NCBI RefSeq assembly: GCF_020616335.1
Contig: NZ_CP085051.1
Location: 186,001 to 250,000 of the forward strand
DNA from: Corynebacterium uberis
GTDB lineage: Bacteria > Actinomycetota > Actinomycetes > Mycobacteriales > Mycobacteriaceae
DNA: 64,000 nucleotides
Direction of reading: 5' to 3'
Shown: piece by piece, positions 26,331-34,563 of the stretch
Layout: the number at the start of each line of letters is the position of its first letter
Numbering within the stretch: the stretch's first letter is position 1
Notes under the pieces: model-generated
The model's database searches: none
Told to the model about the DNA's origin: nothing
Seen by the model: the letters and a program-made list of their open reading frames with translations, nothing else
Translations under genes and position numbers: made by a program

Positions 26331-27034
26331 TGGCACACGAGTCTTCGGATACCCCGTCCCAGCCGCAGGCGGAGTCGGCGCCGCCCGCAGCGCCCCTGCC
26401 GCCCGCGACGGCGAGTGCGTCAGGTCTGGGTTCGCGGCGCACCCGCTTCGTGGTGATCGGCTACGTGTGCGTGGTGGTCGTCGTGGTGGCCGTGCTGGCG
26501 CTGGTGGTGCCGCGGATGCTGACGTTGCCGGATAGTCCCGCCGCCACGGGTGGCGCGCCCGGGGTTGGCAGTGGGGTGGCAAGCCAGGAGGAGTCGTGGG
26601 ATGTTGCGGCGCAGCCGGCGTGCCCGGGTTCGAGCATCGCGGGCGTGGGGTTAGGGTGCCTGGGGCCGCAGGGAGTCGGTGGGGAGGCGTCTGCGGGGAA
26701 GGTGGCGGTGGTCAACGTGTGGGCGTGGTGGTGCCAGCCGTGCCGGGCGGAGTTGCCCGTCATGGAGGAGTTTGCGCGGCAGCATCCGGAGTGGACGGTG
26801 GTGGGCGTTCACGCGGATGTCCACGGTGCCGCGGGTGCGGATTTGCTCACTGATTTGGGGGTGGCGTTGCCGAGTTTTCAGGATCCGGATGGTTCTTTTG
26901 CTGCCGCGTTGGGGCTTCCTAAGGTGGTGCCGGTGACGCTCGTTGTGCGCGATGGGAAGGTGCTGGCCACGCTGCCGCGCACGTTTGCCAGCCCGGCGGA
27001 GTTGGAGCAGGCGGTTCGGGGGGCGTTGTCGTGA
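26330..27034 (+). CDS. Membrane-anchored thioredoxin-like protein (TlpA/ResA type)
   Basis: A 234-residue protein. A Pro/Ala-rich cytosolic start is followed by one membrane segment (VVIGYVCVVVVVVAVLALVV) and an outer thioredoxin fold with the redox site WWCQPCRAELP. It should reduce or exchange disulfides outside the membrane, for example in cytochrome c maturation. Extra cysteines occur before the domain (QPACPGSS and LGCLGPQG). The ATG overlaps the nth stop (TGATG). Its position after nth and before a NUDIX gene matches mycobacteria. Confidence 0.9.
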   Translation: MAHESSDTPSQPQAESAPPAAPLPPATASASGLGSRRTRFVVIGYVCVVVVVVAVLALVVPRMLTLPDSPAATGGAPGVGSGVASQEESWDVAAQPACPGSSIAGVGLGCLGPQGVGGEASAGKVAVVNVWAWWCQPCRAELPVMEEFARQHPEWTVVGVHADVHGAAGADLLTDLGVALPSFQDPDGSFAAALGLPKVVPVTLVVRDGKVLATLPRTFASPAELEQAVRGALS

Positions 27035-27804
27035 TCCCGGGCCCGCCCGCCGATAGCCCCGGCGCGAACATTTACCCGCGGCCCGATGAGGCCCCGCAGT
27101 GGTTGCGCACGCTTATCGACGCCGCCCGCGCCGGCACCCTGACCAGCACCGTCACCCGACAGCTGGGGCCTGCCGGCCGGTTTGCGGCCGCGCGCCGCCG
27201 CCGCCAGGCCGCCGTCCTCATGGCGCTGTCGGGCGACCCTGCGGCCACGGAGCTGCCGGAGGACGCGGGCCTGCTGCTGACCCACCGCACCCCTACCATG
27301 CGCGCCCACGCGGGCCAGGTGGCTTTCCCCGGTGGGCGCATCGACGCCGCCGACGTCAGCGCCATTGATGCGGCCCTGCGGGAGGCGTGGGAGGAGACCG
27401 GCCTGGATCGCCATGATGTCACCCCCCTGGCGCAGCTTGACCGGGTGGCTATCCGGGCGTCGGGGGCGCCGGTGCATCCCGTCCTGGCGTACCGGCATCG
27501 CCTCGGCGAGGTGGGTGTGGCCAGCCCGCTGGAAAACGATGACGTCTTCGTGGCTCCCTTGGCCGATCTGGCGGACCCCAGGCAGCGCCTGGAGGTGGGG
27601 CTGCGCGGCTGGTCCGGGCCCGCATTTTGGGTGCGCGACTACCTCGTGTGGGGCTTTACGGGGGCGCTGATCGATGGTCTCCTGCGCGCCGGGGGCTGGG
27701 AGCGCCCCTGGGATGCGGAGACGGTGCTTGATCTGCGTGCGGCGTTGGACAGATCGCGCAACAATGAGGCGCCCGGGGGCGGGGCGATGTGGGACGCCCA
27801 CTGA
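27031..27804 (+). CDS. NUDIX hydrolase (CoA pyrophosphatase-like)
   Basis: A 257-residue hydrolase of nucleoside diphosphates linked to another group. The Nudix box is GRIDAADVSAIDAALREAWE followed by ETGLD. Before it, HAGQVAFPGG fits the UPF0035/CoA-diphosphatase subgroup, so coenzyme A derivatives are plausible substrates. The GTG start overlaps the end of the thioredoxin gene by 4 bases (GTGA). Confidence 0.9.
   Translation: MIPGPPADSPGANIYPRPDEAPQWLRTLIDAARAGTLTSTVTRQLGPAGRFAAARRRRQAAVLMALSGDPAATELPEDAGLLLTHRTPTMRAHAGQVAFPGGRIDAADVSAIDAALREAWEETGLDRHDVTPLAQLDRVAIRASGAPVHPVLAYRHRLGEVGVASPLENDDVFVAPLADLADPRQRLEVGLRGWSGPAFWVRDYLVWGFTGALIDGLLRAGGWERPWDAETVLDLRAALDRSRNNEAPGGGAMWDAH
27111..27123 (-). 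repeat. Dispersed 13-mer, copy 3
   Basis: Exact copy inside the NUDIX gene, in the phase that encodes TLIDAAR near its N-terminus. Confidence 0.8.
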
Positions 27805-27834
27805 GCCCCTTTTCTGCGGGATGGTGATGGGGGC

Positions 27835-27847
27835 GGCGTCGATAAGC
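27835..27847 (+). repeat. Dispersed 13-mer, copy 4
   Basis: Exact copy in the gap between the NUDIX gene and marP, flanked by G runs on both sides. Confidence 0.85.
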
Positions 27848-27946
27848 GGGGCGGGGGTGATACCGGCGATGCAGCGGGATGTTTGGGGCGCTGAGACCGG
27901 TACGCTGTCACGGGAGTGCGCCTGACTAAGCCGGAGGAGTGCAGTA

Positions 27947-29140
27947 GTGGACATGAGCCTGATCGTCGACGCCATCGTGGCCGTCGTGGTGATCGTCGCC
28001 GCCGTCGGTGGGTGGCGCCAAGGGGCACTCACGTCTGTGCTAGCCGCCGTGGGTGTGGTCGCAGGCCTCCTCGTTGCCGCCGGGGGAGCCCCCCTGGTGA
28101 TGCAACTCACAGATTCGGTGGCGCTGCGCTTCGCGCTATGCGTCGCGGTGGTCATCCTGCTGGTCGCCGTGGGAAACCTAGTCGGCGGGCTCATCGGATC
28201 GACGCTGCGCCACCGCATCAAAATGCGCTCCTCCCTGAAGCTGGACTCCGCGGTGGGGTCCTTCTTCCAGGCCGTCGCCGCGCTGCTGGTCATGTGGCTG
28301 GTATCCATCCCGCTGGCCACCGGCCTGTCCGGCGCCGCCGCCGCGGGACTTCAAGGATCCCGCATCCTCGGCGCCATGGACGAGCTGAGTCCGCCTATTG
28401 CCAAGCAGGTGCCCTCCAAGGTCGCCGCGATGCTCAACGAGTCCGGCCTGCCGCCGCTGATCTCCCCATTTGCGCGCCAGACCGCACCGGAAGTCGCCGC
28501 CCCCAACATCACCGTCAGCGACCACGCCCTGGTGGAACGCACCCGCCCCGGCGTCATCCACGTCATGGGCGACGCCCTGGGCTGCCGCCGGCGACTCATG
28601 GGCTCCGGATTCGTCGCCGCACCGGACTACGTGGTCACCAACGCCCACGTTGTGGCGGGCACGGACCGGGTGCGCCTGGACACGGTGCTGGGGGTGCGCG
28701 ACTCCGACGTCGTCTACTACAACCCCGAACTTGATATTGCGGTGCTCCACAGCCCCGGGCTGGGCCTGCCGGCGCTGCCCTGGGCACAAGACGAGGCCAC
28801 CACGGGCCAAGACGCCGTGGTCATGGGATTCCCCCAATCCGGCCCCTTTGAAGCTGCCCCGGCGCGCGTGCGCAACTCGCTGACCATCGCCGGGCCGGAC
28901 ATCTACGCCACCGGCCGCTACGAGCGCCAGGCCTACACCGTGCGCGGCTCCATCCGAGAAGGCAACTCGGGCGGCCCGATGCTCAACATGGACGGCGAGG
29001 TCCTCGGGGTGGTCTTCGGCGCCTCCGTGGACCACACGGACACCGGCTATGCGCTGACCGCCCGGGAGGTACAAAACCGGATTGGCGATGTCACCGACCT
29101 GACCCAGCCGGTGGATACGCAGGGCTGCGTGGCGCGCTAG
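27947..29140 (+). CDS. marP: Membrane-anchored serine protease, MarP-like (CvpA + trypsin domains)
   Basis: A 397-residue protein. The N-terminal CvpA/colicin V-type domain has four membrane segments (residues about 1-140). An extracytoplasmic chymotrypsin-like protease follows: His in VTNAHVVAG, Asp in ELDIAVLHS and Ser in REGNSGGPML. In M. tuberculosis MarP (Rv3671c) preserves cytoplasmic pH in acid by acting on peptidoglycan hydrolases (established knowledge); the same neighbours support the name. The GTG start has GGAGGAG 7 bases upstream. Confidence 0.93.
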   Translation: MDMSLIVDAIVAVVVIVAAVGGWRQGALTSVLAAVGVVAGLLVAAGGAPLVMQLTDSVALRFALCVAVVILLVAVGNLVGGLIGSTLRHRIKMRSSLKLDSAVGSFFQAVAALLVMWLVSIPLATGLSGAAAAGLQGSRILGAMDELSPPIAKQVPSKVAAMLNESGLPPLISPFARQTAPEVAAPNITVSDHALVERTRPGVIHVMGDALGCRRRLMGSGFVAAPDYVVTNAHVVAGTDRVRLDTVLGVRDSDVVYYNPELDIAVLHSPGLGLPALPWAQDEATTGQDAVVMGFPQSGPFEAAPARVRNSLTIAGPDIYATGRYERQAYTVRGSIREGNSGGPMLNMDGEVLGVVFGASVDHTDTGYALTAREVQNRIGDVTDLTQPVDTQGCVAR

Positions 29141-29236
29141 GAGCTGCGCCTGCGGTTGCGGCTGCGGCCAAGACGGCGGCTAAGGCTGCGGCTAAGGCTG
29201 TGAGAGCGCCGGTGCCCGCGCCGCGCGAGGTGTGTC

Positions 29237-30208
29237 TTAGTCGCGGCTGGTGTGCCTGGCGGTCACGCGCGCCAGAAACGCCCCCAGGGTCTCCAGGAAG
29301 GCCTGAGGATCCTCCAGGTAGGGAAGCTCCCGGGTGCCGGGAATGGAGGCCTCAGTCAGCGTCACTCCGGGCGCCATCCGGGCCTGGTAGGCCCGGCTGA
29401 ATACGCGCCACCGGCGCGCCGGGGGACAGATGCTCAGTACGGGGACGGGCGTGGGGTCCTCGCCAGCCCAGCGCACCGGCAGGCGCCGGGCCACCAGGCG
29501 CACGGCTCGCAGGCGCGCCTGCTGCGTTGAGCCGATGCGCCGTGCCGCGGTGCGCAGTCGCAGGGTCTCGGCGTAGGTGGTGGTGCGGCGGGCGCGGGGC
29601 GTGGTGGCGGCGGCGAGGTGGCGTCGGCACGCGGCTTCGGTGTCGATGAGCGCGGCGGCGAGTCGGCGGCTCGGCAGCGCGGCGGCAAGCGTCATCCAGA
29701 GGCGGCGGCGCAGCAGCCACGGGTGGGCCCGCAGCGCCGCGCGCATGTCCGCCGGGTGGGCGCCGGCGATGCTGACAATCGCATCCACCCGCTGGGGGTA
29801 GGCGCTGGCCAGGCACCAGGCGATGGCGGCGCCGGCATCGGTGCCCACCACGGTGCCGGACTCGTGGCCCAGGGAGCGGATGAGCCCCACAATGTCGCCA
29901 ACGGCCGAGCGGATGTCATAGCCAAAGGAGCTGGGCGGCTTGTCAGACATGCCGTAGCCGCGCAGATCCACCGCCGCGACGTGGTACCCCTGCGCCGCCA
30001 GCGGGGCGAGGACGAGCCGATAATCACACCACCCGCCGAAAGCGCCGTGGATGAGCACCACCAACGGGTCGCCGGGGTCGCCGGCGTGGGCGACGTGGAG
30101 GCGGACGCCGCGGGTGTATACCAGCTCATGGTCCCAAGGGCCGTCGAGCTCAACCACCTTGGGCGAGGCCGGCGCCCAATCGGCGGGGCGCTCGCTGGGG
30201 TGTGGCAC
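29237..30208 (-). CDS. Alpha/beta hydrolase (epoxide hydrolase EphE-like)
   Basis: A 323-residue alpha/beta hydrolase. The oxyanion motif HGAFGGWCDY and the nucleophile elbow GTDAGAA, with Asp instead of Ser, point to the epoxide hydrolase/haloalkane dehalogenase group. The cap domain is arginine-rich (about 160-250). It lies after marP but on the other strand, as EphE does in M. tuberculosis. The GTG start follows GGAGGA. The true substrate is unknown. Confidence 0.85.
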   Translation of the reverse strand: MPHPSERPADWAPASPKVVELDGPWDHELVYTRGVRLHVAHAGDPGDPLVVLIHGAFGGWCDYRLVLAPLAAQGYHVAAVDLRGYGMSDKPPSSFGYDIRSAVGDIVGLIRSLGHESGTVVGTDAGAAIAWCLASAYPQRVDAIVSIAGAHPADMRAALRAHPWLLRRRLWMTLAAALPSRRLAAALIDTEAACRRHLAAATTPRARRTTTYAETLRLRTAARRIGSTQQARLRAVRLVARRLPVRWAGEDPTPVPVLSICPPARRWRVFSRAYQARMAPGVTLTEASIPGTRELPYLEDPQAFLETLGAFLARVTARHTSRD

Positions 30209-30302
30209 GGCGAAAATCCTCCTGGGCTGGTCGGTGGCGGGTCGGTGGCGGGTTGCGGGTTGGTGGCTGGTTGGCGGGGCCGGCGCGTGGTGGACAGACA
30301 GG

Positions 30303-30348
30303 CCGGTCTCCCGGGCGGGACCGCTGCGGGGTCCGTGGGGGAGACCGG
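30303..30348. other. Long inverted repeat upstream of the hydrolase
   Basis: CCGGTCTCCC at 30303-30312 pairs with GGGAGACCGG at 30339-30348, and an inner GGACC/GGTCC stem extends it. It sits between the hydrolase start and the terminator of the next gene, preceded by GTCGGTGGCGG-type direct repeats near 30230-30275. Confidence 0.6.
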
Positions 30349-30349
30349 A

Positions 30350-30378
30350 AGATAAAGCAAGCCCGGCGCGGGCCGGGC
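30350..30378 (-). terminator. Intrinsic terminator of the holin-like gene
   Basis: On the minus strand, arms GCCCGGC and GCCGGGC with a 4-base loop are followed by TTGCTTTATCT, just after the stop at 30386. Confidence 0.75.
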
Positions 30379-30385
30379 GGTGCGG

Positions 30386-30967
30386 CTAGCTGAACATGCC
30401 GCGTTCGGAGGACTCCAGCTTCTTTTGGGCGGAGCCGGGAACAAGGTTCTTCAGTTCCTTGGCCGACTCGATGGTCTTCTTCGGGGCGCCGATCTTCTTG
30501 ACCTTCTTAAAGCCCACCAGGGCCAGCACGCCGGCGGCGACGATCATCACCAGGAAGACGATGAGGTAGGCGGCCCAGCGGTCCAGCCAGATCGCCAGGA
30601 CCTCGGCCAGGGCGATGAAGAAGAAGAAGGAGCTGTACAGGGCGATGACCCCGGCCACGCCGAACAGTCCGCCGCCGATGGCCCCCTTCTTGGCCTCCGT
30701 GGCAAGCTCGGTCTTAGCCAGCTCGATCTCGGAGCGCACCAGCGTGGACATCTGCGAGGTGGCGTTGCTGACCAGGGTGCCAATGGACTGGTTGCCCGTG
30801 GAGGCGTCAACGTCGCTCAAGGGAATCGAGTTGACCTTTGGGGCGAAGTTTTGCGCGGTGTCCGTGTACAGACCGTCCTTGTTGCTCGCGGTGCTCACGT
30901 GGTTCATCCTCCAAGGATTAAATGATTCTGGTGTATCGGTGTCGGTGTCGGGGTTATCCTTCGACAT
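30386..30967 (-). CDS. Phage holin family / Rv3669-like membrane protein
   Basis: A 193-residue protein. A hydrophilic N-terminus and an amphipathic helix (MSTLVRSEIELAKTELATEA) precede two membrane segments (GVAGVIALYSSFFFFIALAE and AAYLIVFLVMIVAAGVLALV) and a basic tail. This is the actinobacterial 'phage holin superfamily III' pattern found beside marP/ephE in mycobacteria; despite the name there is no sign of a prophage. The start is ATG 30967, with GGGAG just before it and TACACT 10 bases upstream. Confidence 0.8.
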   Translation of the reverse strand: MSKDNPDTDTDTPESFNPWRMNHVSTASNKDGLYTDTAQNFAPKVNSIPLSDVDASTGNQSIGTLVSNATSQMSTLVRSEIELAKTELATEAKKGAIGGGLFGVAGVIALYSSFFFFIALAEVLAIWLDRWAAYLIVFLVMIVAAGVLALVGFKKVKKIGAPKKTIESAKELKNLVPGSAQKKLESSERGMFS

Positions 30968-31036
30968 TCTCCCACACAGTGTAGTTGCCGCCCATCCTGC
31001 CACGAATGGTCGCCATAAGAGCGTTACGGTGGTGCC

Positions 31037-31741
31037 ATGACTGGTTTCGGCTGGGAGGAGTTGGGCGCGCGTGCGGAGCTGGGCGCTGTGGCGCAGGCGG
31101 CGGCGGACGCCATTGCGGCTGTTCATCGCCGCCCGGTGAGCCTGCGCAAGCCGGAGCTCACCGGCGCGGAATCCGTGCTGCGGGGTGCGCGCATGAGTGC
31201 GCTTATCGACGCCCCCTCCTCCCGCAGCCTCGACCCGGACGATCCCGGTGTGCGCCGCGCCATCGATGTCTATTCGGTCTTGGCCCCCAGCGTGGCGCAG
31301 CAGACCGCCCGCGCGTTGACGCGCTCGCCCATGCAGGTGCTGGCGCGCATGGATGTGCTCGCCGGGGGTCCGGGTAGGCCCTTAAGCGATTTTGCCGCGC
31401 AGCGTGTGCTGCGCCTGGGCCAGCTCATCAGCGATACCCGGCCGCGGGGTCGCCTGGGTGATGCGCTGATCCCCCAGGTGGTGCACGCGGAGATCCTGGT
31501 GGCGCGCCCCTTTGGCGCGCGCAGCGGGCTTATCGCGCGGGCGGCGTGCCGGGCGATGGCGGTGGCTAGCGGCTTCGACCCGCGGGGCCTGGCCGTCCCG
31601 GAGACGTACCTCAACCGCAACCGGGCGGCGTACCTGGAGGCGCAGGCCGGGGCGGAGACGGTAGGCCTGATCCGGTTGGTTGTGCAGGCCTGGGCGGCAG
31701 GGGCGCAGGAGGCGGAGGGCATCGCCCGGGCGGCGGGCTGA
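31037..31741 (+). CDS. Degenerate Fic-like conserved protein (Rv3662c-like)
   Basis: A 234-residue protein conserved next to the ssd/tad locus in related genera. ILVARPFGARSGLIARAACR resembles the Fic core but lacks the histidine and GNG of the active loop, so AMP transfer is unlikely as it stands. TACGGT lies 6 bases before the ATG (leaderless pattern). An exact copy of the dispersed 13-mer encodes ALIDAPS near residue 57. No catalytic function can be assigned. Confidence 0.75.
   Translation: MTGFGWEELGARAELGAVAQAAADAIAAVHRRPVSLRKPELTGAESVLRGARMSALIDAPSSRSLDPDDPGVRRAIDVYSVLAPSVAQQTARALTRSPMQVLARMDVLAGGPGRPLSDFAAQRVLRLGQLISDTRPRGRLGDALIPQVVHAEILVARPFGARSGLIARAACRAMAVASGFDPRGLAVPETYLNRNRAAYLEAQAGAETVGLIRLVVQAWAAGAQEAEGIARAAG
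31201..31213 (-). repeat. Dispersed 13-mer, copy 5
   Basis: Exact copy inside the Fic-like gene, encoding LIDAP between the N-terminal part and the following acidic segment. Confidence 0.8.
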
Positions 31742-31828
31742 GGGCACGCCGTCACGGGGGCTGGGCTGGGGTTGTGGCAAGGAAAAGTGCAGGTCAACGC
31801 GGTGATTGAAAAATGTTTGGCGGTGGGC

Positions 31829-31858
31829 TTGCCACGGTGGGAGAAGGTGTGTCATAAT
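31829..31858 (+). promoter_or_regulatory. Promoter of the 6C RNA
   Basis: TTGCCA at 31829-31834 and CATAAT at 31853-31858 are 18 bases apart. Transcription would begin near 31865, just before the two C-loop hairpins. Confidence 0.65.
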
Positions 31859-31864
31859 CGTCCG

Positions 31865-31970
31865 TGCAAGGCCCCGATATACTGTGTGGCCTGCCCCGGT
31901 CCACCCCCCCCGAGACCGGGTTACTGACGGCCCGCGCACACCCCCCCCCGAGGCGCGGGCCGTCCCTTAT
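31865..31970 (+). ncRNA. 6C small RNA (B11-like)
   Basis: Two adjacent stem-loops each carry a cytosine run in the loop. The first has arms CCCGGTC (31895-31901) and GACCGGG (31914-31920) with eight C. The second has arms GACGGCCCGCGC (31926-31937) and GCGCGGGCCGTC (31953-31964) with nine C. This is the defining shape of the actinobacterial 6C RNA (Rfam family '6C'), known in mycobacteria as B11 and located beside the ssd gene, as here. B11-type RNAs are thought to act on mRNA through the C loops. The ends are estimated. Confidence 0.9.
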
Positions 31971-32060
31971 GTCCGGATACTTTTGCGGCGCCACTGTGCT
32001 GTGTGTTCATGCGTGTCAGTATCGCCGGTCTATGCCGCGGAGCTGTGCCGTACGTTCGAG

Positions 32061-32110
32061 TTATCCACAGCGCGGTAGTGACGCGTCACCAAAATGGGCA
32101 GTTATCCACA
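32061..32110. promoter_or_regulatory. Two perfect DnaA boxes around a 12-bp palindrome
   Basis: TTATCCACA occurs at 32061-32069 and 32102-32110, same orientation, 41 bases apart. Between them GTGACGCGTCAC (32078-32089) is a perfect palindrome. The cluster lies 55-104 bases before the ssd start. It could bind DnaA and a second dimeric protein. Confidence 0.6.
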
Positions 32111-32164
32111 GCCGGAGGCCACGGGCCTAGCTGAGTCGGCGGACGGCCATGAGACTCAAGACCC

Positions 32165-33340
32165 ATGAGGTCATCAACACTGAGCGCACAGGCCGCCCGG
32201 CTGGACAGTCGGCCGAGCCACCCCGTCCTGGTGGTCTGCGCCGACCCCGCCATCCACCCGGAGGCCAGCCACATCGCCGCAGCCTGCGGTCACGGAACGG
32301 TGTCCACCCTGGAGCCGGCCACCATCGCTCGCCTGTGGGAGCGGGCCACCGCGGTGCTCGTGGACGCCCCGGGGACGCAGGCCTGGCTGGCCGCCGGCAC
32401 TGCGCCGCGCCCCGGGGTGTTTTTCCTCGCCGCAGAACCCGGGCCGGTTGCTGATTCCCAGGTGGTTGCCGCGCGGGCAGAAGCCGGCTTTGTCCTGCCC
32501 GCGCAGGCCGCGGAGGTGCTGCGCGCCATCGCTGCTGCTCAACAAGCGACACGCCAGGCCACCCCGACCCAGCGAGAGGGGCTGAGCCAGGGCACTGCAC
32601 GCGGTAGCGCCCGCCTGGGCCAGCCCTCCCACCAGCCAGTTATCGGGGTGTGCGGGGTAGTCGGTGGTGCGGGGGCGAGTACCACGGCCGCGGCCCTGGC
32701 CGTTGCCGCGGGTTCGGGGGCCGTGCTCGTTGACGCGGACGCCCATTCCGGGGGCGTGGACCTTTTCTTAGGCCTTGAAGATAGCCCCGGGGCCCGCTGG
32801 CCGGACGTTCATCTTGCGGCCGGATCCACCCCGTGTGCGGACCTGCTGGCCGCGTTGCCTACTACCCGGGCCGGGGTCTGCGTGCTGTCTGCGGCGCGCT
32901 CGACGGTAGACACCGGGTACCGGTTGCGGGCCGCGGAACTGCGCGGGGCCATTGCCACCCTGCGGGGTGGACACGGCCCGGTGATCGTGGATATTAATGC
33001 CCGCGGTGAGCTCGCCGAGGCGGCGTGCGAGGAGTGCGATCACCTCATCGTGATTGTGCCCCCAGAGATTCGCGCCGGGGCGGCGGCCGCGCGCACCCTA
33101 GCGCGGATGCGCACCGGGCAGGCCCGTCTGCACCTGGTGCTGCGCGCCCGGGGCTGGAGCGGACTGGGGGTCCACGACGTAGAACGGCTGACAGACGTTG
33201 CCGTGACCGGCCAGATTCGGACGCACCCCAAGGTGGCCAAGCTGGTGGAGACCACAGGGTTGGCCGGCCGACTTCCGGCGGGACTGGGCAAGGATCTGCG
33301 CCCGCTGCTGGCCGCCTGCTGTGGACAGGGGCAGCCATGA
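32165..33340 (+). CDS. ssd: Septum-site-determining-like protein Ssd (CpaE/MinD-type ATPase)
   Basis: A 391-residue protein. A receiver-like N-terminal part is followed by a MinD/ParA-type ATPase domain from about residue 155: the P-loop GVVGGAGASTTAAALA lacks the usual KGG lysines, VLVDADAHSGGVDLFLG is the Walker A' strand region and PVIVDINARG is the Walker B. CpaE-type proteins localise the Tad pilus machine; in M. tuberculosis the orthologue is also called Ssd and affects septation. The ATG at 32165 has no strong binding site. Its stop overlaps the next start (ATGA). Confidence 0.88.
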   Translation: MRSSTLSAQAARLDSRPSHPVLVVCADPAIHPEASHIAAACGHGTVSTLEPATIARLWERATAVLVDAPGTQAWLAAGTAPRPGVFFLAAEPGPVADSQVVAARAEAGFVLPAQAAEVLRAIAAAQQATRQATPTQREGLSQGTARGSARLGQPSHQPVIGVCGVVGGAGASTTAAALAVAAGSGAVLVDADAHSGGVDLFLGLEDSPGARWPDVHLAAGSTPCADLLAALPTTRAGVCVLSAARSTVDTGYRLRAAELRGAIATLRGGHGPVIVDINARGELAEAACEECDHLIVIVPPEIRAGAAAARTLARMRTGQARLHLVLRARGWSGLGVHDVERLTDVAVTGQIRTHPKVAKLVETTGLAGRLPAGLGKDLRPLLAACCGQGQP

Positions 33341-34563
33341 CCGCCGCAGCGACAACCCGGCATGATGCCTTGGTGCACGCGGTCCAGGCCCGGCTGGCCC
33401 GCAGCGCGGGAAGCGCCGCACTGGATGCAGACGCGCTGGCCAACCTGGTCCGAGAAGAAGCCGGAGTGATCAGTGACTTGGACATGGTCGAGGTGCTGCG
33501 CCAGTTGCGCCACGAGTCTCATGGGACGGGCGCCCTCGAACCGCTGCTGAGCATGCCGGGGGTGACGGACGTGCTTGTCAACGGACCGGACTCCATCTGG
33601 TTTGACCGTGGCTGCGGTCTTGAGCGGGCGACGTCGATAAGCCTCGGCGATGATGCCGCGGTGCGCAGGCTGGCCACGCGCTTGGCGCACAGCTGCGGAA
33701 CCCGGCTCGATGATGCGCAGCCCTTCGCCGGTGGCAGGCTGCTGCGTGAGGACGGCTCTACCGTACGCATGCACGCCGTGCTCGCGCCGCCGTCTGAGTC
33801 GGGCACCTGCCTGAGCCTGCGCGTGCTGCGCCAGGCCACCCTCAGCGTGGCCGGTTTGGTCGAACGGGGCACACTCAGCCCCGCGCTGGCGGCCATCCTT
33901 CAGGCGATGGTCGCGCGCAGGTGGTCCTTCCTCATCGTCGGCGGCACGGGATCGGGAAAGACGACCCTGCTGTCCGCGCTGTTGTCCCTGGTACCGGACA
34001 CGGAACGCATCCTGTGCATCGAGGACACCCCGGAGCTTGCCCCGCGCCACCCGCACGTGGTCAACCTGGTGGGACGGCCCGCCAACGTGGAGGGTCACGG
34101 CCAGATCACCCTGTCCATGCTGTTGCGCCAAGGGCTGCGGATGCGCCCGGATCGCATCGTGGTCGGGGAGATCCGCGGCGCGGAGATCGTGGATCTGCTT
34201 GCCGCCTTGAACACGGGCCATGACGGCGGGGCCGGAACGGCGCACGCGAACTCCATCGCCGAGGTCCCCGCCCGGATTGAGGCGCTGGCCGCGCTGGGCG
34301 GATTGGAACGCACCGCCGCGCACAGCCAGCTCGCCGCGGCGGTGCGCGTCATCCTGGTCATGCGCCGGGGTGCCGATGCCAAGCGCCGCCTGGCCCAGGT
34401 AGGGACCGTGCGCCGCGGCGCGGACGGGCTCGTGGAGACCACCGTGGTCTGGGACGTCGATGCGGGGCCACAGCCCGGCTTTGCGCCGCTGTGTCACGCC
34501 TTGGGCGTGCCGGAGAGCCTGCCGGAGGACCCGGAGCTGTGTGCCGCGAAGGAGCCGCAATGA
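33337..34563 (+). CDS. tadA: Tad pilus assembly / type II-IV secretion ATPase (TadA/CpaF)
   Basis: A 408-residue secretion ATPase. Walker A GGTGSGKTTLL, Asp box CIEDTPELA, Walker B IVVGEIRGAEIVD and His box GTAHANS are all present, so it should be active. It powers assembly of the Flp-type pilus from the cytoplasmic side. The ATG overlaps the ssd stop. The family is known from the same locus in mycobacteria (Rv3659c). Confidence 0.94.
   Translation: MTAAATTRHDALVHAVQARLARSAGSAALDADALANLVREEAGVISDLDMVEVLRQLRHESHGTGALEPLLSMPGVTDVLVNGPDSIWFDRGCGLERATSISLGDDAAVRRLATRLAHSCGTRLDDAQPFAGGRLLREDGSTVRMHAVLAPPSESGTCLSLRVLRQATLSVAGLVERGTLSPALAAILQAMVARRWSFLIVGGTGSGKTTLLSALLSLVPDTERILCIEDTPELAPRHPHVVNLVGRPANVEGHGQITLSMLLRQGLRMRPDRIVVGEIRGAEIVDLLAALNTGHDGGAGTAHANSIAEVPARIEALAALGGLERTAAHSQLAAAVRVILVMRRGADAKRRLAQVGTVRRGADGLVETTVVWDVDAGPQPGFAPLCHALGVPESLPEDPELCAAKEPQ
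33630..33642 (+). repeat. Near-copy of the dispersed 13-mer
   Basis: GACGTCGATAAGC matches the main 13-mer except at the second base, inside tadA. The identical form recurs at 54168-54180. Its relation to the main family is uncertain. Confidence 0.4.

Noticed and set aside
30386-30967. Prophage, from the 'holin' family name
   Set aside because: No other phage gene is near; this family is a normal chromosomal membrane protein in actinobacteria.
32078-32089. GTGACGCGTCAC as a GlxR/CRP site
   Set aside because: The half-sites are four bases apart instead of six.
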